Source: Bacteroidaceae bacterium
GTDB lineage: Bacteria; Bacteroidota; Bacteroidia; Bacteroidales; Bacteroidaceae
Assembly (NCBI GenBank): GCA_017466065.1
Contig: JAFTUV010000009.1
Span: forward strand, 1-64,000
Reading direction: 5' to 3'
DNA: 64,000 bases
Positions within the stretch are counted from its first letter, which is position 1; every line of letters begins with the position of its first letter. Under the pieces are notes generated by a model, which saw only the letters and a program-made list of their open reading frames with translations, did no database searches and was not told the DNA's origin. Shown here in pieces: positions 1 to 8,992 of this stretch. The translations under genes and the position numbers were made by a program.

Positions 1-154
1 CATCAAATTATTTGACGGTTGTTTTAAAGTTCCTTACTTATACACGATTTATCTAAATAAATCTTCGTTGTACTGCTTGTCTGTATGGAATGGTTTTCAA
101 GGATCATCTTGCTTACTCAACTAAGAAACCGTGGTTCCTTGCCGAAAGCGAGTG

Positions 155-185
155 CAAAGGTAGAGCATTTTTTTGTAATACCAAA
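155..185 (-). promoter_or_regulatory. Leftward Bacteroidota promoter
   Basis: On the minus strand, TTTG (185-182), a 19-nt spacer and TACCTTTG (162-155) match the Bacteroidota sigma-ABfr promoter closely. Transcription would start near position 148 and run out of the window to the left. The gene it serves is therefore outside the window and has a leader of at least about 150 nt. Nothing else supported lies in positions 1-400. An 86-codon open frame at 90-350 runs across this promoter and is not credible. Confidence 0.6.
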
Positions 186-403
186 CTTTTTGAGAAGAAA
201 AATCGCGAAAAAATCAATTATTTTAAAAAACAACTTTTTTGTTGCTTATTTTTAAAACATTTTGAGCAGTTTTCAAACATTCCTCTTTGTTTATCCATCT
301 TTTGGGGAAGAAGACATCGAAAAGGTTTTCGCATTTTTTGTGATATATGAATGTGGAAAATTATTTTTTCACACAACTTCTTTTTTCTAATCTCAACTTA
401 ATG

Positions 404-411
404 TATCTTCG
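404..411 (+). promoter_or_regulatory. dnaG promoter -7 box (TATCTTCG)
   Basis: TATCTTCG differs from the TAnnTTTG consensus by one base and lies 57 nt before the dnaG start codon. No clear -33 TTG is visible at the expected distance, only a T-rich run. The same TTCG variant occurs before miaB, priA and purH. Confidence 0.45.
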
Positions 412-467
412 CAGAAGGAAACGGGGAGGAGCATCCTTCACCATTATACCTTATTTATATATAATAT

Positions 468-2483
468 ATGATTGACAGAGCAACCATAGAACAGATTATG
501 GACACGGCCAAAGTGGAAGAGGTCGTGGGCGATTTTGTTGCATTGCGCAAGCGCGGTGTGAATATGATTGGCCTTTGCCCCTTTCACAATGAAAAAACGC
601 CGTCATTTACCGTTTCACCGGCAAAGAATCTATGGAAATGCTTTGGTTGCGGCAAGGGTGGCAAACCTGTGCACTTTATTATGGAGCACGAGCAACTGAG
701 CTACTACGATGCTCTGCGATGGCTCGCCCGCAAATATAATATAGAAATAAAGGAGCGCGAGCTTACAAACGAAGAGAAAGAGAAAGAGAGCCTGCGCGAG
801 AGCCTTTTCGTAATAAATCAATACACCCAGCAGTTCTTTGTGGACGCGCTTAACAACAGCGAAGAGGGAAAGGCGATAGGACTGAACTATTTTCACCACC
901 GCGGGCTGCACAGCGAAACAATCGAGAAATTCGGGCTGGGATATGCGCCCGAACGCAGCGACGCTCTCGCCTCAATGGCAACAGCTGCCGGTTACAAGGC
1001 CGACCTGCTTGTGCAAACGGGCGTGTGCTACAAGACCGACGACGGGAAGCTGAAAGACCGTTTCAGAGGGCGATGCATATTCCCCGTACACACAATTTCG
1101 GGAAAAGTGGTGGCATTTGGCGGACGCATATTGCAGAATAACCCCAAGGCAGCAAAATATGTAAACTCTCCCGAGTCGGACATATACCACAAGAGCGACC
1201 ACCTGTATGGGCTCTATTTTGCCAAGCAGGCAATTATGCAGAAGGACCGTTGCATACTTGTCGAGGGCTACCTCGATGTAATATCTATGTATCAGGCAGG
1301 CATAAGGAACGTGGTTGCATCATCGGGAACATCGCTCACCACCGGGCAGATAAGACTCATACACCGTTTCACAAACAACGTAACACTGCTATACGACGGC
1401 GACAAGGCCGGCATTAAAGCCTCGTTGCGCGGAACAGATATGCTGCTCGAAGAGGGAATGAACATAAATGTGGTTCTGCTGCCCGACGGGGAGGACCCCG
1501 ACAGCTATGCACAGAGCCACAGCACCGAAGAATTCGAGGAGTTCATAAACAAGAATAAGGTAGATTTCATACGCTTCAAAACCAACCTGTTGCTTGATGA
1601 AGTGGGAGAAGACCCCGTTGCACGCGCCAATCTCGTGGGCGACATTGTGAAGAGCATCGCAGTAATACCCAACGAAATTCTGCGCAGCGAGTATATAAAG
1701 AAGTGCAGCGAAATGCTCAAAGTGGGCGAAGGGTTGCTGGTTAAGGAGACGGCAAAAATACGCCAGAAGCGTAGCGAGGAACTGCAAAAGCGCTTGAACG
1801 GCAACAACGTCACAAGCACCGAGGAGCCCACCGACGCGCCTGCCGCAGCAACTGCACCCACAGAATTCCAGAAGAATATAATGGAAAGCTACTCGAGCAA
1901 CCCCCTGCACAACAAAGAGAGAGCCATAATACAATATATGCTGCGCAACGGCGATAGATTGCTGCAAGTGCCCGAGGACACAATCTCGAACACACCCGCG
2001 TTCACCGAAACGGTAATATCGCACCTCTACTACTCATTCCACGAGGACGGCATAGAATTGAGCCACCCTCTATACAAGCGCATATTCGAGGAAGCATCGG
2101 AGCACGCGAGCGATGTAAATTTCAACCCCGAGCGACACTTTCTGTCCCACCCCGACAGTGAAATTTCGAGCCTTGCAGCCGACCTTTGTGGCGAGAGATA
2201 CATACTGAGCAAATTCTTCTCGGAACAGGTAAACAACGAAGAGCGCAACGAAATGGCAATACTCTTTGAACAGACAACACGCCTATCCATTGCCTACAAA
2301 CACAGCATAATAGACGAAATGCTGAAAGAAACAATGGCACAACTGAAAGACCCTGCCATTGCCGGAAACGCCGAGAAGGCTATGGAACTGATGGAAAATT
2401 TCAAATTCCTAAAAGAGACACAGCAGGCACTGAACAAGCTGCTGCAACACTACGGATTCGGTTCCGCAGCACTTAATGTATAA
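468..2483 (+). CDS. dnaG: DNA primase DnaG
   Basis: Makes the RNA primers for chromosome replication at the fork with DnaB helicase. The 671-residue protein has the normal order of domains. There is an N-terminal CHC2 zinc ribbon (C37, H40, C58, C61), then a TOPRIM catalytic core with E266 in the VEGYLDV segment and the D310-G-D312 pair in YDGDKAG. A C-terminal helicase-binding region of about 200 residues follows, preceded by a low-complexity Ala/Pro/Thr linker near residue 460. The ATG at 468 gives the standard start just before the zinc ribbon. It is monocistronic, with folE convergent downstream. Confidence 0.97.
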   Translation: MIDRATIEQIMDTAKVEEVVGDFVALRKRGVNMIGLCPFHNEKTPSFTVSPAKNLWKCFGCGKGGKPVHFIMEHEQLSYYDALRWLARKYNIEIKERELTNEEKEKESLRESLFVINQYTQQFFVDALNNSEEGKAIGLNYFHHRGLHSETIEKFGLGYAPERSDALASMATAAGYKADLLVQTGVCYKTDDGKLKDRFRGRCIFPVHTISGKVVAFGGRILQNNPKAAKYVNSPESDIYHKSDHLYGLYFAKQAIMQKDRCILVEGYLDVISMYQAGIRNVVASSGTSLTTGQIRLIHRFTNNVTLLYDGDKAGIKASLRGTDMLLEEGMNINVVLLPDGEDPDSYAQSHSTEEFEEFINKNKVDFIRFKTNLLLDEVGEDPVARANLVGDIVKSIAVIPNEILRSEYIKKCSEMLKVGEGLLVKETAKIRQKRSEELQKRLNGNNVTSTEEPTDAPAAATAPTEFQKNIMESYSSNPLHNKERAIIQYMLRNGDRLLQVPEDTISNTPAFTETVISHLYYSFHEDGIELSHPLYKRIFEEASEHASDVNFNPERHFLSHPDSEISSLAADLCGERYILSKFFSEQVNNEERNEMAILFEQTTRLSIAYKHSIIDEMLKETMAQLKDPAIAGNAEKAMELMENFKFLKETQQALNKLLQHYGFGSAALNV

Positions 2484-2578
2484 AAACAAGCAGGAGCACC
2501 TGTGGCAAGATTATTGCCCGACAAGCGTCGTCGAACAATCTGAAAAACAGAAAATCCGAACAGCCCCTTGCCGAACAA

Positions 2579-3154
2579 TCACTTATTGCGCAACAGGTTC
2601 ATAAACTCCTCGCGGGTTTTTGCTTGGTTGAACGCCCCGCAAAAATCGGATGTAGTGGTAATGGAATTCTGTTTCTTTATGCCACGCATCTGCATACACA
2701 GGTGTTGAGCCTCGACCACCACCATAACACCAAGCGGATTAAGGGTATTCTGTATACACTCCTTTATTTGCAGCGTGAGGCGTTCCTGCACCTGCAAACG
2801 ACGGGCAAAAGCATCTACCACACGGGCAATCTTGCTCAACCCGGTTATGTAGCCGTTGGGGATATAGGCAACGTGCACTTTACCAAAGAAAGGCAATATA
2901 TGGTGCTCACAAAGGGAGTAAAAATCTATATCCTTTACTATGACCATCTGCTTGTAATCCTCCTTAAACATTGCTCCACGCAATATCTCTTCGGGATTTT
3001 CCTTGTAGCCGGCTGTCGCTTCGAGCATAGCACGGGCCACTCTGTCGGGGGTGTTCACAAGCCCTTCGCGACCGGTATCTTCACCAATCGCTTCGAGTAT
3101 GCTGCTGCAACTTTGCATAAGCTTCTCTTTTGCCTTTTCTGTATCGTGTAACAT
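2579..3154 (-). CDS. folE: GTP cyclohydrolase I
   Basis: Converts GTP to 7,8-dihydroneopterin triphosphate, the first step of the folate and queuosine precursor pathways. The 191-residue length fits the type IA enzyme. The zinc/active-site segment [11 protein letters not shown] and the C-terminal QMRG motif are both present, so this is the zinc-dependent FolE and not FolE2. It is the last gene of the leftward run from the glycosyltransferase at 6958, 6 nt after the SPOR protein gene. folK at 13742 and metF at the right edge are other folate genes in the window. Confidence 0.96.
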   Translation of the reverse strand: MLHDTEKAKEKLMQSCSSILEAIGEDTGREGLVNTPDRVARAMLEATAGYKENPEEILRGAMFKEDYKQMVIVKDIDFYSLCEHHILPFFGKVHVAYIPNGYITGLSKIARVVDAFARRLQVQERLTLQIKECIQNTLNPLGVMVVVEAQHLCMQMRGIKKQNSITTTSDFCGAFNQAKTREEFMNLLRNK

Positions 3155-3160
3155 AGATTT

Positions 3161-3595
3161 CTAATAAGGTAGATTTATGAGGGTTTTTCTAACCGAAATT
3201 TCCTTGAACTTGCGTGTAGCCTTCAACTTGTACATTACAGCCTCGGCCTCTTCGCGTGTGCGATAGTCGCCATACTGGCAGGAACGGATGGGCGATTCAA
3301 AGACCACATAAGCCTCGGCTCCGGGGAAATTCTCACGCATATATTGTGCCCATTGGTTGGCCTCTTCGCGTGCTGCACGTGAGTTGTTGCCCGAATAGAC
3401 CATTACGCGATAGCCCTCGACCTGCATAGCCTTTTCGGCAATCCTGCCCATAAGGCTATCGAGCCTTGCCGGCTGATGTATGCGCACCGTGCCTTTTCCG
3501 GGCTCGTCGCGCTGCAATTCCTGCACAATAGTATTCTGCGCCCCTGCATAAAGGGCACAGAATATTATTGACAGAAGTATTATTCCTCGTTTCAT
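3161..3595 (-). CDS. Secreted SPOR-domain protein
   Basis: The 144-residue protein starts with a signal peptide ending near GAQ (about residue 20). Its second half, from about residue 60, resembles a SPOR fold: GYRVMVYSG, then a helix, then a CQYGDYRTREEAEA segment and a final strand. SPOR domains bind glycan strands stripped of peptide at division sites in other bacteria. A periplasmic envelope role is inferred from that family and not shown here. It sits between tpiA and folE, 4 nt downstream of tpiA, which fits one transcript. Confidence 0.7.
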   Translation of the reverse strand: MKRGIILLSIIFCALYAGAQNTIVQELQRDEPGKGTVRIHQPARLDSLMGRIAEKAMQVEGYRVMVYSGNNSRAAREEANQWAQYMRENFPGAEAYVVFESPIRSCQYGDYRTREEAEAVMYKLKATRKFKEISVRKTLINLPY

Positions 3596-3599
3596 TTAA

Positions 3600-4358
3600 T
3601 TATTTGAAAGCGTCGATAATACCCTTAAAATCGGCAACTTTGAGAGCAGCACCACCAATAAGACCGCCATCAACGTTGGGGTTGGCAAAAAGCTCTTTCG
3701 CATTGCCGGGCTTGCAGCTGCCGCCATAGAGGATAGAGGTGTTTTCTGCAATCTCGTTACCATACTTCTCGGCGATAGTAGAGCGGATGTAGGCGTGAAT
3801 CTCCTCGGCCTGCTCGGGAGTTGCTGTAAGGCCTGTACCGATGGCCCAAACGGGCTCGTAAGCCAAGATTATTTTAGAGAAGTCCTCGGCCGAAAGGTCG
3901 TAGAGTGAACCGGCAAGCTGGTTGTAAACTACCTGATTCTGAATACCCTGCTCACGTTCCTCCTTTACCTCACCGATGCAGAAGATAGGTGTAAGACCGT
4001 TGGCAAGAGCAAGCTGAACCTTCTCTTTGAGGATTTCGGCTGTTTCGCCATAGTAGGCACGACGCTCCGAGTGGCCAAGGATTACATATTTTGCACCGGT
4101 AGATGCAACCATAGATGCTGATACCTCACCTGTGTATGCACCCGACACTTTATCGGCGCAGTTCTCGGCACCAACACCGATGATAGCCTCATCGACGATG
4201 GGAGTAACCGATGCAAGGTGAATGAAGGGTGTGCAGATTACTACATCGCAGTTGGGTTTGTCGGCTGTCAAAGCCTCGTTGAGCTCCTTTGCAAGAGCAA
4301 TGCCCTCTTGAAGATTCATATTCATCTTCCAGTTTCCGGCAACAATGTTCTTTCTCAT
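3600..4358 (-). CDS. tpiA: Triosephosphate isomerase
   Basis: Interconverts dihydroxyacetone phosphate and glyceraldehyde 3-phosphate in glycolysis. At 252 residues it has the family length. Diagnostic motifs are the N-terminal GNWKMN with the catalytic lysine, GHSERR with the electrophilic histidine, and [10 protein letters not shown] with the catalytic glutamate and the mobile loop. The gene lies inside the leftward operon, about 38 nt after the DoxX-like gene, the usual Bacteroidales neighbourhood. Confidence 0.98.
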   Translation of the reverse strand: MRKNIVAGNWKMNMNLQEGIALAKELNEALTADKPNCDVVICTPFIHLASVTPIVDEAIIGVGAENCADKVSGAYTGEVSASMVASTGAKYVILGHSERRAYYGETAEILKEKVQLALANGLTPIFCIGEVKEEREQGIQNQVVYNQLAGSLYDLSAEDFSKIILAYEPVWAIGTGLTATPEQAEEIHAYIRSTIAEKYGNEIAENTSILYGGSCKPGNAKELFANPNVDGGLIGGAALKVADFKGIIDAFK

Positions 4359-4396
4359 TTTCGTTTAAATTTAAAAGGTTTGTATTAGTTTAAATA

Positions 4397-5671
4397 TCAC
4401 TTATTTTGTTTATCGCTATCTGTTTCCGACGGCCTCACGGCAAACATATCAATAAAAAGGATTATGGCCACCGGCACTGCAAAAAGCAGCAACCAGAAAG
4501 ACCAGCCCCGCATAAATCCCACATAATCGGGGGTTGTCGAGAAGATTGCATTTCCCGACAGGTTGTCAAAATCGGGAACATCGGTTATATTCCATTTTTC
4601 AACCACGCAGCCATCTTTTATGAGCAGAAGCCCGGGATTGGCACGAATCATCGTTTTTAGTGCAACATCATCGGCCCACAACAACGGATATTCGGCTCCG
4701 GTGCGCTTGCTCCACTCATTGGCAGCCGAGGCCGAAGAGGAGGTTGCCGCATAAAATGCCACTCCATTCTCCTTGCAATAGTCGTATATGTCATTTATTT
4801 TATCGACACGGCTTTCATCGGCTGTTTCGAGCGACTCCATCACCACAAGCACCACGTAGCCTGCATCGGCGAGAATGTCGGGGGCAAAATCATAATCGGT
4901 CTTGCTATCTATAAAGAAAAAATCGTTCACGGCAGCTCTGCGCCCACGTTCCAGCAACCTGTTACTGCTGCCAATGTAGCTCCAAGTGCTGTCGGGCAAC
5001 GCATCGGCAGTAAATGTTTGCTGCTTGCCATCTTTTTCATAGACAGAGAGCACTTCGTAGCGGGCCGGCACATCCTCGACAGCCTCGCGCAGATTGGTAC
5101 CTATTGCGTATGGGCGAAAATCGATTACCGGCAGATGCCACACACTCATCCACTCGATGAGCAGCACATACAGCAACACATAGAGCACCGCCATCCAACG
5201 GTTCTTGCTACTTAAACATCGCTTGTAGAGGGAATTTTTGAGAACCACCACAACAGCCATTATAAGCAAGAGGAGATTCTTGACAAACGTTTGCCAATTT
5301 GTAAACTGCAACGCATCGCCGAAACAGCCGCAGTCGCTCACCGGATTTTCAAGTGCAATGTAGAGGGTCAATGGCACATAGAAGAGCAACAGCACCAATG
5401 TGAACATCGCAACCGCCCGACGGCAAATGCCTGTGAGCAGAAAGAAGCCTGTGACAAACTCAACCCCGCTGAAAAGGAGAGCGAAGAAGAGCATCCAAGA
5501 GGACGAGGCCTCAATGCCAAAAGCCATAGCATATTCGGTGATTTTATACATAAAGCCCATAGGGTCGACAGCCTTTACAAAGCCCGACACCAAGAACACT
5601 ATTGCCAACAGAACGCGACAGGCGTTTGTGAGCAGTGTTGTGAGCAATATGCGTTTAGTTGGCGATACCAT
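4397..5671 (-). CDS. DoxX/MauE-like membrane protein with thioredoxin-like tail
   Basis: A 424-residue inner-membrane protein. Residues about 10-145 hold four hydrophobic helices of the DoxX/MauE type, and a further helix lies near residue 160. A soluble part follows whose later half, from about residue 265 (AGYVVLVVMES), looks like a thioredoxin fold without a CxxC pair. One more helix is near the C-terminus, before a charged tail. MauE-type proteins act in periplasmic disulfide or redox maturation, but the missing CxxC makes that uncertain here. It overlaps the end of the DUF1599 gene by 17 nt, so the two are probably translationally coupled. Confidence 0.75.
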   Translation of the reverse strand: MVSPTKRILLTTLLTNACRVLLAIVFLVSGFVKAVDPMGFMYKITEYAMAFGIEASSSWMLFFALLFSGVEFVTGFFLLTGICRRAVAMFTLVLLLFYVPLTLYIALENPVSDCGCFGDALQFTNWQTFVKNLLLLIMAVVVVLKNSLYKRCLSSKNRWMAVLYVLLYVLLIEWMSVWHLPVIDFRPYAIGTNLREAVEDVPARYEVLSVYEKDGKQQTFTADALPDSTWSYIGSSNRLLERGRRAAVNDFFFIDSKTDYDFAPDILADAGYVVLVVMESLETADESRVDKINDIYDYCKENGVAFYAATSSSASAANEWSKRTGAEYPLLWADDVALKTMIRANPGLLLIKDGCVVEKWNITDVPDFDNLSGNAIFSTTPDYVGFMRGWSFWLLLFAVPVAIILFIDMFAVRPSETDSDKQNK

Positions 5672-6200
5672 TCTTTATAAGCCCGAATACTGCGTAGTTT
5701 ATCATATCCATATAATTGGCATCGACACCCTCGGAAACCTTGGTGGCACCATCAAGTTCCTCAATCTGCTTCGTGCGCCATATTTTTGTGAGGATAAGGT
5801 CGGTGTACGATGTTGTGCGCATTCCTCGCCACGCCTCGTTGTAGTCGTGGTTTTTCTTTTTCATAAGTTCGAGGGTTGTCTGCGCCTTCTTGTCATAAAG
5901 GGCCATAGCCTCATCGGGCGAAATGTCGCAGTGGTCGGAGTAGCCGAGGTCGAGCTGCACAAGGGCGATTATGCCATAATTGACAATGCCTATAAGCTCG
6001 GAGTTTATATCCTCGCCCACAAGATTTTCGGCACCTGTTTCGAGCGTACGTATACGCTTCGCCTTTATGAAAATCTGGTCGGTGAGCGACTGGGGACGCA
6101 TTATGCGCCACGATGCACCATAGTCGTAGAGTTTCTTGCCGAAAAGGTCGCGGCACACAGCCAACACCTTTTCAAATTCCTTGTTAGTATCGTTTGCCAT
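5655..6200 (-). CDS. DUF1599 domain protein
   Basis: A soluble 181-residue protein with an internal duplication. The segment YGASWRIMR...TDQIFIKAKRI near the start recurs as YNEAWRGMR...TDLILTKIWRT near the end. This matches the double-copy architecture of DUF1599 proteins of Bacteroidales. The function is not known to me. Its fixed place between a family 2 glycosyltransferase and the DoxX-like gene upstream of tpiA is a syntenic trait of the order. The start ATG at 6200 lies 17 nt after the glycosyltransferase stop. Confidence 0.8.
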   Translation of the reverse strand: MANDTNKEFEKVLAVCRDLFGKKLYDYGASWRIMRPQSLTDQIFIKAKRIRTLETGAENLVGEDINSELIGIVNYGIIALVQLDLGYSDHCDISPDEAMALYDKKAQTTLELMKKKNHDYNEAWRGMRTTSYTDLILTKIWRTKQIEELDGATKVSEGVDANYMDMINYAVFGLIKNGIAN

Positions 6201-6217
6201 CTTTTAATTATCGGTCG

Positions 6218-6958
6218 TTAATTGTTTTTCGGATATTTCTTGAACCAACTGCCCACTTTGAGCTTTATAACCCCAAAGAGTGCCTCGCTGAATATTCCAC
6301 CGCTCATTTTGGAGGTTCCAAGCACGCGGTTCACAAAAATCACCGGCACCTCCTTTATTGAGAAGCCGCACATATATGTGGTGAATTTCATCTCAATCTG
6401 GAACGCATAGCCCTTGAAGCGTATGGAGTCGAGATCGATAGTTTCGAGCACCTTGCGACGGTAGCAGTTGAAACCCGCCGTTGTGTCATAAACGGGCAGG
6501 CGGGTTATAAGGCGCACATACTTTGATGCAAAATAGGACATAAGCACGCGCCCCATAGGCCAGTTAACCACATTCACGCCTGTCACATAGCGACTGCCGA
6601 TGGAGAGGTCGTAACCATCCTTTGCACAAGCCTCGTAGAGCAGAGGAACATCGGCCGGATTGTGTGAAAAATCGGCATCCATTTCAAAAATATACTCATA
6701 GCCCTGCTCCAATGCCCATTTAAAGCCGGCAATATAGGCTGTTCCAAGCCCCAGCTTGCCCTCGCGCTCGATTATGTGGACACGGCCGGCAAGTTCCTTT
6801 TGCAAGCCCTTCACAATGGCAGCCGTGCCATCGGGAGAGCCATCATCGACCACAAGCACATCAAACGAATGTTCAAGCCCCATCAGGGCACGAATCATTT
6901 TCTCGATATTCTCCTTCTCGTTATATGTGGGAATAATAATTACACTGTCGTTCTTCAT
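6218..6958 (-). CDS. Polyprenol-phosphate mannosyltransferase-like GT2
   Basis: A family 2 glycosyltransferase of 246 residues, close in layout to dolichol-phosphate mannose synthase. It has the N-terminal IIPTYNEKENI, the nucleotide-binding VVDDGSPDGT, and the metal-binding EMDADFSHNP (DAD). No C-terminal membrane helices are visible, so it is a short cytoplasmic or peripheral form. It probably charges a polyprenyl phosphate with a hexose for envelope glycan or protein O-glycan synthesis. It is the first gene of the leftward operon, 53 nt from the promoter at 7011-7042. Confidence 0.85.
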   Translation of the reverse strand: MKNDSVIIIPTYNEKENIEKMIRALMGLEHSFDVLVVDDGSPDGTAAIVKGLQKELAGRVHIIEREGKLGLGTAYIAGFKWALEQGYEYIFEMDADFSHNPADVPLLYEACAKDGYDLSIGSRYVTGVNVVNWPMGRVLMSYFASKYVRLITRLPVYDTTAGFNCYRRKVLETIDLDSIRFKGYAFQIEMKFTTYMCGFSIKEVPVIFVNRVLGTSKMSGGIFSEALFGVIKLKVGSWFKKYPKNN

Positions 6959-7010
6959 AAATATTCAATTGCGGCGCGCCCTGCAAGGACGCGCAATCAC
7001 ACTTATGTGA

Positions 7011-7042
7011 CAAAGATAGCGTAAATCCTAAATATTTTCAAA
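7011..7042 (-). promoter_or_regulatory. Promoter of the leftward tpiA-folE operon
   Basis: Minus-strand TTTG (7042-7039), a 20-nt spacer and TATCTTTG (7018-7011) form a near-perfect Bacteroidota promoter. It points at the glycosyltransferase start at 6958 and so at the whole run down to folE. Confidence 0.75.
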
Positions 7043-7135
7043 ATAAACTTTATAATATTATTTAAAACAGGCACGCAGAAAAAGTTATTTGACGAAGAGT
7101 CTTCCGTTTTTACGATTATTCTCGTTTTTTATCGC

Positions 7136-7143
7136 TATCTTCG
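7136..7143 (+). promoter_or_regulatory. miaB promoter -7 box (TATCTTCG)
   Basis: TATCTTCG lies 23 nt upstream of the GTG at 7167 that I take as the miaB start. The longest open frame begins at a TTG at 7089 and would contain this box, which argues against that start. The -33 region is only T-rich. Confidence 0.45.
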
Positions 7144-7166
7144 TGGCGAAAAACAAACAATGCAAC

Positions 7167-8495
7167 GTGGAAGACAATAAAAAACTTTTCATTGAAACAT
7201 ACGGCTGCCAGATGAATGTAGCCGACAGTGAGGTTATCGGTTCTATTTTGAAGATTGCCGGGTACAGCGTGGTCGAAGATATTAAAGAGGCCGACCTTAT
7301 TCTGCTGAACACCTGCTCCATACGCGACAATGCCGAGCAGAAGATTTATGGTCGCCTCGACCAACTGAATGCAATGCGTCGTGGCAAGGACACCCTTGTG
7401 GGAGTGGTAGGCTGTATGGCCGAGCGTGTGAAAGAGGAATTGATAGAGAAACACAATGTGAATATCGTTGCCGGGCCCGACACCTATCTGTCGCTGCCGC
7501 AACTCATTGCCGAGGCCGAAATGGGCAATGCGGCGATGAACATCGAATTGTCAACTACCGAAACTTACCGCGATGTAATTCCCACACGCATTTGCAGCAA
7601 GGGCGTTTCGGGCTACATTTCCATTATGCGCGGCTGCAACAACTTCTGCCACTATTGTGTGGTACCCTACACAAGGGGACGGGAAAGGAGCCGCGACATA
7701 CAGAGCATTCTTAACGAGGTTGACGACCTTGTTGCAAAAGGATTCAAGGAGATTATATTGCTGGGACAGAATGTAAACTCCTACAACTTCGAAGGGAACG
7801 ACGGCAGCCGCATAACCTTCCCCGAGCTGCTGCGTCGGGTGGCACGGCACGCTCCACAGACACGCATACGGTTCACTACATCGCATCCAAAGGATATGAG
7901 CGACGAGACATTGTATATTATTGCCGAGGAACCCAATGTGTGCCGCAGCATACACCTTCCCGTGCAAAGTGGCAGCAGCGCGATGCTTAAAGCAATGAAC
8001 CGCAAATATACCCGCGAATGGTACCTCGACCGCATCGAAGCTATACGCACCATCGTGCCCGACTGCGGCCTGTCGACCGACATTATCGCCGGTTTTTGCG
8101 GAGAAACCGAGGAGGACCACCAACAGACCCTCTCGCTAATGCGCCACTGCTCCTACGATGCAGCCTTTATGTTCAAATATTCGGAGCGACCCGGCACATT
8201 TGCCAGCAGAAATATGAAGGACGATATTGACGACAAGGAGAAGGTGCGCCGCCTCACAGAAATAATAGAGCTGCAACAGGAATGCTCGGCAGCCAACAAC
8301 AAGAAGTGCGTGGGAGAGACATACGAGGTGCTCATAGAGGGCGTGTCGAAACGCTCGCGCGAGCAGTTCTTCGGGCGCACCGAACAGAACCGTACCGCGG
8401 TATTCAACCGCAAAGGATACAAAATAGGCGATTTTGTAAAGGTAAAAATATACGACTCAACGGCAGCCACACTGCTCGGCGAGATTGTCGATTAA
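7167..8495 (+). CDS. miaB: tRNA-2-methylthio-N6-dimethylallyladenosine synthase MiaB
   Basis: A radical-SAM methylthiotransferase that adds the methylthio group to i6A37 of tRNAs reading UNN codons. The N-terminal MTTase domain holds the second cluster cysteines (C14 in YGCQMN, one in NTCSIRDNA, one in GCMAER). The radical-SAM cluster is C157-x3-C161-x2-C164, and a TRAM domain ends the protein. I chose GTG at 7167 (442 residues) because homology begins at EDNKKLFIETYGC and a -7 box lies just upstream. The ATG at 7160 is out of frame, and the TTG at 7089 would add an unconserved hydrophobic stretch. Confidence 0.93.
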   Translation: MEDNKKLFIETYGCQMNVADSEVIGSILKIAGYSVVEDIKEADLILLNTCSIRDNAEQKIYGRLDQLNAMRRGKDTLVGVVGCMAERVKEELIEKHNVNIVAGPDTYLSLPQLIAEAEMGNAAMNIELSTTETYRDVIPTRICSKGVSGYISIMRGCNNFCHYCVVPYTRGRERSRDIQSILNEVDDLVAKGFKEIILLGQNVNSYNFEGNDGSRITFPELLRRVARHAPQTRIRFTTSHPKDMSDETLYIIAEEPNVCRSIHLPVQSGSSAMLKAMNRKYTREWYLDRIEAIRTIVPDCGLSTDIIAGFCGETEEDHQQTLSLMRHCSYDAAFMFKYSERPGTFASRNMKDDIDDKEKVRRLTEIIELQQECSAANNKKCVGETYEVLIEGVSKRSREQFFGRTEQNRTAVFNRKGYKIGDFVKVKIYDSTAATLLGEIVD

Positions 8496-8512
8496 TCGCC
8501 TTTTCATCGATA

Positions 8513-8556
8513 GAAAATAAATAATGCAAGCCTGTGGGCTTGCATTATTTATTTTC
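8513..8556. terminator. Bidirectional terminator, 20-bp perfect stem
   Basis: The arms 8513-8532 and 8537-8556 are perfectly complementary around a 4-nt loop (TGTG), with A/T-rich outer ends that give U-runs on both strands. It separates convergent miaB and the pspC-like gene. Confidence 0.9.
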
Positions 8557-8596
8557 TTTTGCCGAGCTTTTCGCTCATACACTCGGAGTAACTTCT

Positions 8597-8782
8597 TCAT
8601 TTACCCTCAACAGGCAAAATGAGCGCGAGTATCAAATAAGCAATTGCTACTGAACCGCACAAAACCAATGCAGCAATAAGTGTGATGATACGAGTGAGCT
8701 TAACATCAAGTTTAAATTCTTTTGCCAAGCCTGCGCAAACACCGGCAATAACTCTGTCGTTAGAACGATACAATTTTCCCAT
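8597..8782 (-). CDS. PspC-domain small membrane protein
   Basis: A 61-residue protein. It begins with the PspC signature (LYRSNDRVIAGVCAGLAKEF), followed by one long hydrophobic segment (residues about 32-57). Stand-alone PspC domains are inner-membrane proteins tied to envelope-stress responses in other phyla; the role here is inferred from that family only. It is monocistronic and converges on miaB. A possible minus-strand -7 box (TACTTTTG, 8852-8845) lies about 63 nt upstream without a clear -33 partner. Confidence 0.88.
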   Translation of the reverse strand: MGKLYRSNDRVIAGVCAGLAKEFKLDVKLTRIITLIAALVLCGSVAIAYLILALILPVEGK

Positions 8783-8947
8783 AGTAGTTTCGATTTATAT
8801 GTTAAATAAAATATGTGCAGAACTCATTTCCGCTTAAACCGGCGCAAAAGTACAAATTATTGACAATCTTGTGTGTTAAAAAATGTAATTTTCGCAAATA
8901 TTTTTGTAAAACTTCAAAAAAAAAGAACAAAATCGTCCTAAATAGTA

Positions 8948-8955
8948 TATTTTTG
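8948..8955 (+). promoter_or_regulatory. -7 box before the methyltransferase-ftsX operon
   Basis: TATTTTTG fits TAnnTTTG exactly and lies 37 nt before the ATG at 8993. A second identical box occurs at 8899-8906. No well-spaced TTG is seen for either. Confidence 0.4.
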
Positions 8956-8992
8956 TAGCGAGTTTAGGAAAAATAGGCCCGCGATTATTCAA

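Noticed and set aside
90..350. 86-codon open frame before dnaG
   Set aside because: Low-complexity, no recognisable protein, and it overlaps a good leftward promoter at 155-185.
1389..2024. 211-codon frame antisense to dnaG
   Set aside because: It mirrors the codon bias of dnaG, is rich in Cys/His/Gly typical of antisense shadows, and has no start signals of its own.
5400..6221. 273-codon plus-strand frame over the DoxX-like and DUF1599 genes
   Set aside because: Spans two real minus-strand genes and their overlap; no domain or start signal.
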